A program made the position numbers and the translations under genes. The notes beneath the pieces were generated by a model. The model was not told the DNA's origin, did no database searches, and was given only the letters and a program-made list of their open reading frames with translations. A DNA stretch of 64,000 nt from Nocardioides alpinus (lineage in GTDB: Bacteria > Actinomycetota > Actinomycetes > Propionibacteriales > Nocardioidaceae): the NCBI RefSeq assembly GCF_900112035.1, contig NZ_FOKC01000001.1, positions 992,001 to 1,056,000 on the forward strand. The letters are read 5' to 3'. The number at the start of each line of letters is the position of its first letter. Position 1 is the first letter of the stretch. Shown here in pieces: positions 22,999-32,011 of the stretch.

Positions 22999-24326
22999 GC
23001 GACCTCTGGGTGCGTCTCCGGAGCCGTCCCGAACCACCCGGCAGCCCGTCGGGTGTCGTGTGGGCGTTCGCGATCGCGGCGGTCTTCTTCTTCATGAGCA
23101 ACCCGCTCACGATGGTGCCGTTCTTCGGCGACTCGCTGCACCGCTCGATCCTGGTCGCCGTCGGCGCAACCGTGCTGACCCTTCCGTGGATCCGCCTCCC
23201 CCGCATCCCGTGGGCCGTGCTGCCCGTCGTGGCACTGATGTACGCCTCGCTGGCGTGGACGATCTCCTGGGACGTCACGTGGGGGGTCTCGATGGTCTAC
23301 GTGAAGATCGCCCTCGTCGCTTGGCTGTGCTCGTGGTCCACCGACCTGCGCACGATCGCCCACGGCCTGCACCTGGGCGGCGTGGCGGTCGTGATCGGGT
23401 CGATCTACGCCTACTGGGCCGGACTCCCGTTCGCCGACGTGCCGGACGGCGCCAAGGGGTTCCTCGCCGGCGTCGGCGCCAACCGCAACATCCTCGGCTA
23501 CACCCTCGCCCTCGCGTGGGCGGCGGCACTGGCGCACCACCCGCAGGGGCGGCGGGCGCGGCTGCTGTGGAGCGCCGGGATCGCCACCCTCGCCCTCGGC
23601 CTGGTGCTCGCCCAGTCGGCAACGGCGTTCGTCTGCGCGGCGCTGGTCGCGGCGCTGGCCTTCGCGTCGACCCGCAGGCACCGCCTCCCGCAGCGCCTCC
23701 GGGGTCGGACGGTCCTCGCCCTCGCACTCGGCACGGTCGTGGCCGCGGTCGTCGCACTACCGCTCATCGGTGTCCTGCTGGGCAGGGACTCGGCCACCCT
23801 CTCCGGGCGCACCCAGGTGTGGACCGCGATCTGGAACGCGACCTACGGACAGCGCCTCCTCGGGCAGGGCTGGGGGACCACGTGGCCGCACGCGTGGGTC
23901 CAGGCGCCCCCCAACCCGGTCTTCGAGTACATCAACGCCAACTACGGGGCCGGGGTCGTGGCGCACGGCCACAACTCGCTCATCGACGTCATGCCGGACC
24001 TGGGCTTCGTCGGGATGGGGGCCTTCGCCCTGGCGTACGTCGTGCTCGTGCTGGAGGCCGTACGCCGCTGGTGGCTGACGCCGCTGCACTCCGAGGACCG
24101 GGACGTCTGGGCCACCCTCACCGTGCTGCTGGCCGCCGCGCTCATCGTGTACGGCATCAACGAACCTCTGGCGACCACCCCGCTGGGCTGGTTCCTCCTG
24201 GTCGTCCTGTCCTCCTCGAGGCAGCGGCGACCCGTGCCGGCCGTGACGTCCCCGGAGCAGGGCGAGGGCCGAGGTCGCGCCGAGGCGCACGGTGTGGCGA
24301 CCCATCGCCGCCACGTGCGAAGGTAA
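22995..24326 (+). CDS. O-antigen ligase / Wzy-like membrane protein
   Basis: A 443-residue integral membrane protein with 10-12 hydrophobic segments and a large periplasmic-type loop between residues about 280 and 335 (GRTQVWTAIWNATYGQRLLGQGWGT, then GHNSLIDVMPDLGFVG). The loop with R..W.A.W and the GHNSLID motif are characteristic of the Wzy_C/O-antigen ligase family, which joins or transfers lipid-linked glycans outside the cell. The C-terminal tail is basic and disordered. The ATGA overlap with the glycosyltransferase shows coupling. A second, unrelated polymerase-like protein lies at 30554-32011, so one may polymerise and the other attach. Confidence 0.88.
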   Translation: MSDLWVRLRSRPEPPGSPSGVVWAFAIAAVFFFMSNPLTMVPFFGDSLHRSILVAVGATVLTLPWIRLPRIPWAVLPVVALMYASLAWTISWDVTWGVSMVYVKIALVAWLCSWSTDLRTIAHGLHLGGVAVVIGSIYAYWAGLPFADVPDGAKGFLAGVGANRNILGYTLALAWAAALAHHPQGRRARLLWSAGIATLALGLVLAQSATAFVCAALVAALAFASTRRHRLPQRLRGRTVLALALGTVVAAVVALPLIGVLLGRDSATLSGRTQVWTAIWNATYGQRLLGQGWGTTWPHAWVQAPPNPVFEYINANYGAGVVAHGHNSLIDVMPDLGFVGMGAFALAYVVLVLEAVRRWWLTPLHSEDRDVWATLTVLLAAALIVYGINEPLATTPLGWFLLVVLSSSRQRRPVPAVTSPEQGEGRGRAEAHGVATHRRHVRR

Positions 24327-24331
24327 CGCCC

Positions 24332-25306
24332 ATGACGCATGTGCTGGTGACCTGCGCCGGTCGCCGGGTCTCGCTCGTGCGGGCCTTCCTCGAGGCGGCC
24401 CACGAGCGCGGCCTCCAGGTGCTCGCCGCCGATCCCGACCCCCTGGCCCCCGCCCTCGTCGACGTCGACCTCGCGGTGCGCGTCCCTGCGCTCGCCGACC
24501 CGGCCTACGTCCCACGGCTTCTCGAGGTCATCGGGGAGCACGAGGTCGGGCTGGTCGTGCCGACGATCGACACGGAGCTCCCGCTGCTGGCGCGCCACTC
24601 CGAGGACCTGGCGCGAGCCGGCGCCCTCGCGCTGGTGTCGTCCGCTGCCTTCGTCGACGTCTGCGGCGACAAGGCGACGACCGCGGAGGCATTCTCCGCC
24701 CGCGGGATCGACGTACCCCGCTCGTGGCTGCCCGAAGACCTGGCCGGCGACACCCTGCCGGAGCTCCCCGACGCCCTCGTCGTCAAGCCGCGCAACGGCA
24801 GCTCGAGCAAGGACGTCCACCTGATCGAGCGCGGCAGCGTGCGCCAGACCGTGGACGTGGTGCCCCACGCGATCATCCAGGAGCGGCTGACCGGGCCGGA
24901 GGTGACGGTGGATGCGCTGCTGGACCTCGACGGCAGGCCGGTGCACTACGTGCCACGCACCCGCATCAAGACCCTCGGCGGCGAGTCCATCCAGGGAGTC
25001 ACGCTGCCGCACGACGAGCTCGGGCCGTGGATCGAGCGCGTGCTCACCGCGTGCAGCGAGCTGGGAGCCCGCGGTCCGGTGACGCTGCAGTTCTTCCGCA
25101 CCGAGCGGGGACCGGTGCTGATCGAGGTCAACCCCCGGTTCGGCGGTGGCTTCCCGCTGACCCGCGCCGCCGGCGGCGACTACCCGGCCTGGCTGCTCGA
25201 CCAGGTCGCGGGCGCCACGACACCGCAGCGCTTCGGTGACTACCGCGAGGGCCTCTACATGACGCGCTACATGGTGGAGCACTTCACCGACGAGCTGCGC
25301 TGGTGA
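24332..25306 (+). CDS. ATP-grasp domain protein
   Basis: A 324-residue enzyme of the carbamoyl-phosphate-synthase-like ATP-grasp group. An N-terminal Rossmann-like part (MTHVLVTCAGRRVSLVRAF) is followed by the ATP lobes: CGDKATTAEAF, VVKPRNGSSSKDVH with the ATP-binding Lys, and the metal-binding LIEVNPRFGGGFPLT near the end. ATP-grasp enzymes join a carboxylate to an amine or other nucleophile through an acyl-phosphate. Coupled by a 4-base overlap to a HAD hydrolase and lying inside the polysaccharide operon, it could activate an acid for attachment to a sugar; the substrate is unknown. Confidence 0.87.
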   Translation: MTHVLVTCAGRRVSLVRAFLEAAHERGLQVLAADPDPLAPALVDVDLAVRVPALADPAYVPRLLEVIGEHEVGLVVPTIDTELPLLARHSEDLARAGALALVSSAAFVDVCGDKATTAEAFSARGIDVPRSWLPEDLAGDTLPELPDALVVKPRNGSSSKDVHLIERGSVRQTVDVVPHAIIQERLTGPEVTVDALLDLDGRPVHYVPRTRIKTLGGESIQGVTLPHDELGPWIERVLTACSELGARGPVTLQFFRTERGPVLIEVNPRFGGGFPLTRAAGGDYPAWLLDQVAGATTPQRFGDYREGLYMTRYMVEHFTDELRW

Positions 25307-26004
25307 TCGGGGCGCCGCGCGGCGTGGTCCTCGACCTCGACGACACGCTCTACCTCGAGCGCGACTACGTACGCTCCGGCTTCGCCGCGGTGGGCGCCCA
25401 CGTCGCGGCGAGGTCGGACTCCGACGCCGCGCAGGTGGCGGACCACCTGTGGCGCCGGTTCACCAGTGGCGAGTGGGGCAGCCACTTCGACGACCTCCTT
25501 GCGTCCGACCCGGCGCTGAGCGGTCGGGTCGAGGTGCTCGAGCTCGTCGAGGTCTACCGGCACCACGTCCCGGAGATCGACCTGCTGCCCGGGGTGCGCG
25601 ACCTGCTGGCGGACCTGCGCGGCGCCGGACGCCGTACGGCCGTGATCAGCGACGGCGCCCTGGTCGGGCAGCAGCAGAAGGTCCGCGCGCTGGGGCTCGA
25701 GGAGCTCGTCGACGGCCCGGTGGTCCTCACCGACGTGTGGGGCCGGGAGGGCTGGAAGCCGCACCCCCGTGCCTTCCTGCACGTGGCACAGGCCTGGGGG
25801 TTGGCGCCCGAGGACCTCGTCTACGTCGGCGACAACCCGCACAAGGACTTCGACGCTCCGCGCGACCTCGGCTGGTCCTGCGTCCGGATGCGGATGCCGG
25901 GGCAGCTCCACCAGGAGGTCGAGGACCGCCTCGACCCCGACGTCACGGTCGACTCGTGGGCCGGGCTGGCCGAGGTCCTGTCCGTCACACCTAGACTCAC
26001 CTGA
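25303..26004 (+). CDS. HAD-family hydrolase
   Basis: A 233-residue HAD phosphatase-like protein with all four motifs: DLDDTLY near residue 10, TAVISDGALVGQQQK (motif II Ser/Thr region), EGWKPHPRAF with the motif III Lys, and YVGDNPHKDFDAP (motif IV). The helical cap after motif I is of the C1 type. It starts at GTG overlapping the ATP-grasp stop (GTGA). Recurrent pairing of an ATP-grasp with a HAD protein suggests that they act on one substrate, for example removing a phosphate before or after ligation. Confidence 0.87.
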   Translation: MIGAPRGVVLDLDDTLYLERDYVRSGFAAVGAHVAARSDSDAAQVADHLWRRFTSGEWGSHFDDLLASDPALSGRVEVLELVEVYRHHVPEIDLLPGVRDLLADLRGAGRRTAVISDGALVGQQQKVRALGLEELVDGPVVLTDVWGREGWKPHPRAFLHVAQAWGLAPEDLVYVGDNPHKDFDAPRDLGWSCVRMRMPGQLHQEVEDRLDPDVTVDSWAGLAEVLSVTPRLT

Positions 26005-26005
26005 C

Positions 26006-26629
26006 ATGGATCGGGGACTGGTGCTCAAGCGTGCCTTCGACCTGGCGGTGTCGGTGCCCGCCCTCGTGCTGAGCCTGCCGGCCCAGGCGCTCACCGCCCT
26101 GGCGGTGCGGCTGACGATGGGTCGGCCCGTGCTCTTCCGGCAGCGCCGGCCCGGGCTCGACGGCGAGGTCTTCGAGCTGGTGAAGTTCCGCACGATGCAC
26201 CACGAGGATCCCGCGCGCGGGCGCACGGACGACGCGTCGCGCCTCACCGCCACCGGGCGGTTGCTGCGCAAGCTCAGCCTCGACGAGCTGCCCTCGCTGT
26301 GGAACATCGTGCGCGGCGACATGTCCCTCGTCGGTCCGCGACCGCTGCTGGAGCGCTACCTCGACCGCTACAGCCCCGAGCAGGCGCGCCGCCACGAGGT
26401 CCGCCCGGGCCTCACCGGGCTCGCCCAGGTGTCGGGTCGCAACCAGGTCTCGTGGGAGGACAAGCTGCGTCTCGACGTGGAGTACGTCGACACCCGCAGC
26501 TTCACCGGCGACCTCCGCATCCTGCTGGCCACCGTCCGGCACGTGGTGCGCGGCACGGGCGTGTCCGCGGACGGTGAGGCGACGATGGCCGAGTTCCGCG
26601 GGACCCACGCGCACGGGGACCGCGGCTGA
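26006..26629 (+). CDS. Phosphoglycosyltransferase (PglC/WcaJ-type sugar transferase)
   Basis: A 207-residue monotopic phosphoglycosyltransferase that moves sugar-1-phosphate from a UDP-sugar to undecaprenyl phosphate and so begins the repeat unit. One N-terminal hydrophobic re-entrant helix (residues 9-38), then RPVLFRQRRPGLDGEVF, KFRTMH, the catalytic DELPSLWNIVRGDMSLVGPRP, and VRPGLTGLAQVSGRN. The short PglC-like form, without the extra helices of WbaP/CpsE, is what is seen. A TAGACT element 8 bases before the ATG may be an internal promoter. The next gene overlaps by one base. Confidence 0.9.
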   Translation: MDRGLVLKRAFDLAVSVPALVLSLPAQALTALAVRLTMGRPVLFRQRRPGLDGEVFELVKFRTMHHEDPARGRTDDASRLTATGRLLRKLSLDELPSLWNIVRGDMSLVGPRPLLERYLDRYSPEQARRHEVRPGLTGLAQVSGRNQVSWEDKLRLDVEYVDTRSFTGDLRILLATVRHVVRGTGVSADGEATMAEFRGTHAHGDRG

Positions 26630-27867
26630 TGCGGATCGGTTTCGTCACGCAGTGGTTCCCCCCGGAGACCGGCACCGTCGTCCCCTCGGCCATCGCGGAG
26701 GGCCTCCGGGGTGCGGGTCACGACGTCGAGGTCCTCACCGGCTTCCCCAACTACCCCACCGGTCGGGTGATGGACGGCTACCGCGTCCGCCCCTACCAGC
26801 GCGAGACCACGCCGTCCGGCATCACCGTGCACCGCGCCCCCCTCTGGCCCAACCACGACTCCCGTGCCGTCGCGCGGATGGCCAACTACCTCTCGTTCGC
26901 GGCGGGTGCCAGCGCCGTGGCCCGCACCCGTGTCCCCCGGCCCGACGTGTGGCTCGTCTACTCCTCACCCGCGACGGCGGTGCTGCCCGTCGTACGCCTG
27001 CTCCGGCGCCACCGCGCGCCCTACTTCCTGCTCGTGCAGGACCTCTGGCCGGACAGCGTCACCGGCAGCGGCTTCGTCGGAGGCGCGGCCGGGGCGGCGG
27101 TCGAGAACGCACTCACCCGCTTCTGCGACGCGACCTACCGGCACGCGGGTGGCATCGGGGTGATCTCCCCCGGCATGCGTCGGGTCCTGGTCGACCGCGG
27201 CGTGCCCGACCGGCTGGTCCACGACACGCCCAACTGGATCTCCGACGACCACCTCCTGCCCGACGTCACCCCCGGTGCGGGGCTGCGTGCGGAGCTCGGG
27301 CTCTCCGCCGGACGGACCTGGATGTACGCCGGCAACCTGGGCGAGCTGCAGGGCCTCGACGCCCTCGTCGAGGCGTTCGCCCGACGGCCCGAGGCGCAGC
27401 TCGTGCTGGTCGGTGACGGCGTCGCGCGCGGTCGGCTGGAGGCACTGGCGGCGCGGCTCGGCGCCACCAACATCCGCTTCGCCGGCTCGGTGGCCACCTC
27501 CGAGGTCGGTCGCTGGATCGCTGCCTCCGACGTGCAGGTCGTCTCCCTCCAGGACACGCCGCTGCTCCGGGTCACGATGCCCAGCAAGGTGCAGACCGCC
27601 CTGGCCGCCGCCCGCCCCGTGCTCGTCCACGCCGCAGGTGACGCGGCGTCGGTCGTCACCGACGGGCAGTGCGGCTGGGCGGCCAACCCCGGTGACGCTG
27701 CTGCGCTCGACTCAGCGATCGGTGCCGGTCTCCGGAGTCCCGAGTCCGAGCTGGAGGCGATGGGCCGGCGCTCGCGCGGGCTCTACGAGGAGCACTACTC
27801 CCCGCGGGTCGGGCCGCACCGCCTGGCGCGGGCCCTCGAGTCCGCGGTGGCTGGCCAGCGACGCTGA
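26629..27867 (+). CDS. WbuB-like GT4 glycosyltransferase
   Basis: A 412-residue GT-B glycosyltransferase. MRIGFVTQWFPPETGTV at the start and LTGFPNYPTGRVMDGYR are the WbuB/WcaI-type opening motifs, and ASDVQVVSLQD, MPSKVQTALAAARPVLV and the preceding VGDGVARGRLE are the nucleotide-sugar site of GT4 enzymes. WbuB transfers N-acetyl-L-fucosamine in E. coli O26; here CapE/F/G homologues in the facing operon should make that donor, which supports the same specificity. It is the last gene of the forward operon. Confidence 0.88.
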   Translation: MRIGFVTQWFPPETGTVVPSAIAEGLRGAGHDVEVLTGFPNYPTGRVMDGYRVRPYQRETTPSGITVHRAPLWPNHDSRAVARMANYLSFAAGASAVARTRVPRPDVWLVYSSPATAVLPVVRLLRRHRAPYFLLVQDLWPDSVTGSGFVGGAAGAAVENALTRFCDATYRHAGGIGVISPGMRRVLVDRGVPDRLVHDTPNWISDDHLLPDVTPGAGLRAELGLSAGRTWMYAGNLGELQGLDALVEAFARRPEAQLVLVGDGVARGRLEALAARLGATNIRFAGSVATSEVGRWIAASDVQVVSLQDTPLLRVTMPSKVQTALAAARPVLVHAAGDAASVVTDGQCGWAANPGDAAALDSAIGAGLRSPESELEAMGRRSRGLYEEHYSPRVGPHRLARALESAVAGQRR

Positions 27868-27871
27868 GCCG

Positions 27872-27941
27872 CCTCCGTCCGAGCGGTGGTGGAGCCACGT
27901 TCGCCGCCTCAGAAATGTGGGTGGCCCACCGCTCGCGGAGG
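27872..27941. terminator. Bidirectional terminator between the converging polysaccharide operons
   Basis: Arms 27872-27889 and 27926-27941 pair over 16 bases with a 2-base bulge, in the 96-base gap between the convergent operons. It can fold in RNA from either direction. Confidence 0.65.
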
Positions 27942-27963
27942 CTGCACGTGGCGAGCCGGGCCG

Positions 27964-29115
27964 TCAGCCCTGGAGCTCGCGCAGGACCGTGGCCAACGAC
28001 GCGGTGCTGGTGGCCTCCAGGGACGCCGCGTGCGCCGACCGCGCGTCCCACTCGGCGTCCGCCATGTCGGCGAAGGCCTGCACCGCTGCGCCGACCGCCT
28101 CCGGAGAGCCGCACGCGGCGCGGTCGAGCACGACGCCGGCGCCTGACGCCCCGACGTAGGTCCACGGCGTCTGGTCGCTGATCAGGACCGGGCACCCGGC
28201 TCGGAGCGCCTCGCCGATGGCGTGACCGAAGTTCTCGCCCCGGGTCAGGAGCGCGAAGAGGTGACTGGTGCGCAGCGCCTCCTCGACCTGCTCGGGGCCG
28301 ACGGCGCCGACAAGACGTACCTCGACGTGGTCGGGCAGCCGGTCGACCAGCGTCCGGACGACCGCGACGTGCTCCGCGTCCTCGAGCAGTCCCAGGACGT
28401 CGAGCCGCACCGGCGTCCGGACGTGGGCCAGACCGCGCACCAGGTCGTCGATCCCCTTGACCGGTGCGACCCGGCCCACGGTGACGACGCGCAGCTGCTC
28501 ACCTCGTGGCGGACGGGGGGCCGCGGGGGAGCTCCCGACCGGTCGCAGGCGCTCCGGCACCACGGCGGAGCGCGCGCCGGGGAACATCCTCGTCACGTCG
28601 GCCTGCTCTCGCTCGGAGCTCACCACCCACACGGTCGGCGAGCCACCGAACCGGACGGCCGAGCGACTGACGCGGAGCAGCCCCGTCCAGACCTTCTTCT
28701 GCCACGGCGAGCCGAGGGCCAGGGCGCTGGCCGCCAGCTCCCCGCGCGGGCTGACGAGCAGACGGCCGCGCCAGCGGGTCAGCGCCATCACGACGAGCGG
28801 CAGCACGGTGAATCCCTGCGACATGACGGAGTTGACGTAGACGACGTCCGCAGCGCGGACCGTGCGCAGCGCCGCCCGCCACGCCCCCCGGGCGCGCCAG
28901 GACAGCGGCGGCAGGTAGGTCACGGGGGTGCCGTCGACCTCGACGGTGCCGACGTGGGGCGCAGGGTAGGGCGCGGTGTCGCCGAGGTCGCGGTCGGAGG
29001 TCAGCACGTGCACCTGGTGGTCGCGGAGCGAGTCGACGGCTCCGACGATCCCGGGCACGGGGCCACCCGCCTTGTGGGCCGGGACGTAGGCGGGTGCCAG
29101 CACGACCACCTTCAC
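27964..29115 (-). CDS. GT4-family glycosyltransferase
   Basis: A 383-residue GT-B enzyme. The N-terminus VKVVVLAPAYVPAHKAGGPV has the Gly-rich acceptor-side loop; the second Rossmann half has LRVVTVGRVAPVKGIDDLV, LLTRGENFGHAIGEALRAGCPVLISDQTPW with the E-x7-E nucleotide-sugar motif. Start at GTG 29115 with GGAGGGGG upstream, overlapping the flippase stop by 4 bases (GTGA). It is the last gene of the reverse operon, and its donor is unknown. Confidence 0.88.
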   Translation of the reverse strand: MKVVVLAPAYVPAHKAGGPVPGIVGAVDSLRDHQVHVLTSDRDLGDTAPYPAPHVGTVEVDGTPVTYLPPLSWRARGAWRAALRTVRAADVVYVNSVMSQGFTVLPLVVMALTRWRGRLLVSPRGELAASALALGSPWQKKVWTGLLRVSRSAVRFGGSPTVWVVSSEREQADVTRMFPGARSAVVPERLRPVGSSPAAPRPPRGEQLRVVTVGRVAPVKGIDDLVRGLAHVRTPVRLDVLGLLEDAEHVAVVRTLVDRLPDHVEVRLVGAVGPEQVEEALRTSHLFALLTRGENFGHAIGEALRAGCPVLISDQTPWTYVGASGAGVVLDRAACGSPEAVGAAVQAFADMADAEWDARSAHAASLEATSTASLATVLRELQG

Positions 29116-30557
29116 GACGCCCCCTCCGACGGTTCGGCGACGACGGCGTCCACGGTCCCGCGACGACCGAAGAGGCGGTGCAGCACCGCCACTCCGGCTG
29201 CTGCGACGAGGAGCGCGAACGGCCCGCGCGTCGCCGCCGCGGCGATCCCGGACGACGGGAGGAGGGCACCTGCCAGGCAGAGCACGAGCCCGACCAGGAG
29301 CGGCGCCAGCACGGTCGCCTCGGGCCAGGTCACTCCCCCGACCCGGCGCGCCAGGGAGCGCACCAGGAGCCACAGGCAGGCGTACGTCGTCGCCACCCCG
29401 AGGCCGACGCCCGCGAGCCCGAGCGACCGGGTGGCGAGCACCGAGACCGCCGCGCCGACAAGCATCGCCAGCGGGCTCAGCACGGCCAGCACAGCCGTAC
29501 GGCCGCTGAGCACGACGAGCTGGTAGTGGGCCAGGTAGACGGCGGCGAGCGGAGCGGCCAGACAGGCAGCAGCGACGAGCGGCACCATGTCGCCGACCGA
29601 GAAGGAGGCCGGGACGAGCACCGCCAGCAGCCAGGGCGACAGCAGGGCGACCCCGCCGGTCGCCAGTGCGGCGAGCGTCGTCACCAGTGCGGCCGTCTCG
29701 CCCAGCTGCTCACCGCGGGTCTCGCGCGCACCCTTGGCGAGCACCGGGAGCCAGGCGTAGGCCACCGCGCTGGTGAGCGTCAGCGCGACGGTCCCGAGGT
29801 AGAGCGCGACCTGGGCGCGGCCGCCGTCGCTCCGCCCCAGCACCGCCGCGGCGACCAGGACCCCCACGCCGTTGGCGCTGGCGGTGACGAACTGGTGGGG
29901 CACGAGGGGCAGCGACGTACGGACTGCCGCGGTCACGTCGTTCCAGCGCAGCACGACGCGCCCGGACCCGAGGACCTTGACGAGCCCGAACGCGAGGGTG
30001 AGCGCGTTGACCACAGCGACGGCCGCGAAGTAGCGACCGGCAGACGGCTGCTCGCCCGCTCCGACGGCCAGCAGGCCGGCGGCCGGAGCCAGGAGGGTCG
30101 GCCCCGCGGCCAGCACGACGTAGAACCAGGCCCGCTCCAGCGCGACCGCCCACGCCTGGGTCAGGGCGATGCCTGCTCCCAGACCGCCGGCGACCAGGGC
30201 GAGCGAGACGGCGAGGGAGGTCGCCGAGCCACCGAGCGCGACGACGTGCAGCAGGGCCGCCACGACCACCGCGGTGGACAGCGCCGCGACCGTGCCGACG
30301 AGCACCAGGCCGCGGGCCCCCTCGGTGCCGGTGGACTCCGCGAGGACGTGACGGGTGATGATCAGCGGCAGGCCGAGGGTCAGCACGACCAGGGACCACT
30401 GCATGGTCGTGATCGACACCGAGATCAGGCCGTACTCGTCGACGCCGGCCGCTCGCGTCAGGAACGGCGTCACGAGCAGACCGGCGAGCATGGGTGCGGC
30501 GCTGCCCAGGGTGTAGACGGATCCGCGCCCGATCAGGCGGCGACCGGCGCCGCTCAT
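29112..30557 (-). CDS. Oligosaccharide flippase (Wzx-like)
   Basis: A 481-residue membrane protein with 12-14 hydrophobic segments. The first region (RRLIGRGSVYTLGSAAPMLAGLLVTPFLTRA then EYGLISVSITT) is the standard opening of MATE/PST-family polysaccharide exporters that flip lipid-linked repeat units. Start ATG at 30557 overlaps the upstream polymerase-like gene by 4 bases (ATGA), and the downstream GT by 4. No stop interrupts the frame upstream for some distance, but that extension runs out of frame through the preceding gene, so a fusion is not implied. Confidence 0.9.
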   Translation of the reverse strand: MSGAGRRLIGRGSVYTLGSAAPMLAGLLVTPFLTRAAGVDEYGLISVSITTMQWSLVVLTLGLPLIITRHVLAESTGTEGARGLVLVGTVAALSTAVVVAALLHVVALGGSATSLAVSLALVAGGLGAGIALTQAWAVALERAWFYVVLAAGPTLLAPAAGLLAVGAGEQPSAGRYFAAVAVVNALTLAFGLVKVLGSGRVVLRWNDVTAAVRTSLPLVPHQFVTASANGVGVLVAAAVLGRSDGGRAQVALYLGTVALTLTSAVAYAWLPVLAKGARETRGEQLGETAALVTTLAALATGGVALLSPWLLAVLVPASFSVGDMVPLVAAACLAAPLAAVYLAHYQLVVLSGRTAVLAVLSPLAMLVGAAVSVLATRSLGLAGVGLGVATTYACLWLLVRSLARRVGGVTWPEATVLAPLLVGLVLCLAGALLPSSGIAAAATRGPFALLVAAAGVAVLHRLFGRRGTVDAVVAEPSEGAS

Positions 30558-32011
30558 CCGGCAGCACCGGTCGGGGACCGGTGCTCCTCGGTCGCGGCGC
30601 CGTCGCGTCCGCGGCGGCGCAGCACCAGCCACACCACGGTCAGCACGGTGAACCCGATGGCGAGCTCGCCGCCCTGGAAGAGCTGGTTGTTGGCGGGGAG
30701 GTAGAAGACCAGGATGCAGAGGTAGAAGAACACCGCGGCGGCGAGTGGGTCGCCACGCTCGAGGGTGTCGCGCCAGCTCCGCCCGAGGGCGAAACCGATC
30801 AGGGCCATCAGTGCGATGACGCCCGGGAACCCGATGTCCGAGGCGGGGTGGACGAAGAACGTCGACCAGACCATGCCGTCCGGCCAGCCCTGGTCGATGA
30901 GCTTGCCGGCGTACGTCCTCGCCTCGATCGCCTCCTCCCGGTCGCCCTGGCCGACCACGCGCAGCAGGTTGTGACGGTAGAACTCCGAGAACCCCAGTCC
31001 CCACGTCGGCGTGAAGTCCTCGTCCATCGCGAGCGAGAGGCCGCGGTAGCCGTGGGTGAGGTAGCTGCTGAAGATGAGCCCCTCGGACTGCAGGGACTCC
31101 GGGACGACGGCGAAGTAGATGTGGTCCTCGCGCGTGGTGGCGACGTCGATCAGCGCCGTGTCGCGCATGCGCTCGTCGACGGTCTCCGAGCTGCCACCCT
31201 CGTCCTCTGCGGCTGCGGCATCCGCGCCGATGCGGCTGTTGATGGTCGTGGCGTAGTAGGCGAAGAAGACGCCGACCACCACCACGATGCCGACCAGCGA
31301 GCGGAGCAGACGACCGCGCCGGTCGCGGGAGAGCGAGCTCGCGGCGACCAGCACCAGGAACAGCACCAGCTGCCCACAGAGCTCGGCCACGCCCCGGTTG
31401 ATGCCCTGCGCCACGGTGAGGGCCACCGACAGCAGCACGCAGAGCACACCCAGCGACCGCGCGACCCGCGACAGCCGCGGCCAGAGGAAGAGGGTCAGCG
31501 GGAAGATCAGGATCGTCAGCGGCGCGACGACCATGCGCAGGTAGAGGAAGACCGGCGTGGCCGACTCGTTGAGGTCCTTGTTGCGGGCGTACGCCGCACC
31601 GGCGTCGCTCAGCCCGCCCCAGACGTCGGGCAGCCAGCTCCCGGTGGTCGTGCGCGAGACGGGGATGAACAGCAGGAGGTAGACGACCGACGCGGCGATG
31701 ACGAGCATCGAGGCGTCGAGGGGGCTCCGGACACGGGTCACCGGGGTCCGCCCACGACGCACCGCGAACAGGTAGCCGCCCGCGAGGGCGGCCGTGGCGG
31801 CGGCGAGGAAGAGGTGCACCCGCAGCGGTCGCACCAGGTGCCAGTCGATCGGGCCCACGGCGAGCAGGGCCCACGAGACGAGGAACAGGCCGGTCGCCAC
31901 GAAGAGCGGCACGAAACGTGTCACGCCCTCGAAGCGGAAGACCAGGGGGCGCTCGGTGTCGCTCATCCAGGTGCGGGTCTCGGCGCGCGGCGCGGTGTCG
32001 GTCTCAGTCAT
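30554..32011 (-). CDS. Wzy-like polysaccharide polymerase (putative)
   Basis: A 485-residue integral membrane protein with about 10-12 hydrophobic segments and a soluble loop of about 110 residues (around 270-385) holding RIGADAAAAEDEGG and YLTHGYRGLSLAMDEDFTP. Topology with one large extracytoplasmic loop, plus LTHGYRGLSLA followed by the GFSEFYRHNLL stretch, resembles O-antigen polymerase-type proteins rather than a ligase. It neighbours the flippase. ATG at 32011 with GGGAGAG upstream; an 8-base overlap with the preceding GT gene. Naming rests on topology and context. Confidence 0.75.
   Translation of the reverse strand: MTETDTAPRAETRTWMSDTERPLVFRFEGVTRFVPLFVATGLFLVSWALLAVGPIDWHLVRPLRVHLFLAAATAALAGGYLFAVRRGRTPVTRVRSPLDASMLVIAASVVYLLLFIPVSRTTTGSWLPDVWGGLSDAGAAYARNKDLNESATPVFLYLRMVVAPLTILIFPLTLFLWPRLSRVARSLGVLCVLLSVALTVAQGINRGVAELCGQLVLFLVLVAASSLSRDRRGRLLRSLVGIVVVVGVFFAYYATTINSRIGADAAAAEDEGGSSETVDERMRDTALIDVATTREDHIYFAVVPESLQSEGLIFSSYLTHGYRGLSLAMDEDFTPTWGLGFSEFYRHNLLRVVGQGDREEAIEARTYAGKLIDQGWPDGMVWSTFFVHPASDIGFPGVIALMALIGFALGRSWRDTLERGDPLAAAVFFYLCILVFYLPANNQLFQGGELAIGFTVLTVVWLVLRRRGRDGAATEEHRSPTGAAG

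Noticed and set aside
29112..31874. Apparent giant fusion of flippase with upstream sequence
   Set aside because: The extra part is the wrong reading frame of the polymerase-like gene; the flippase has its own ATG at 30557 with a 4-base overlap.
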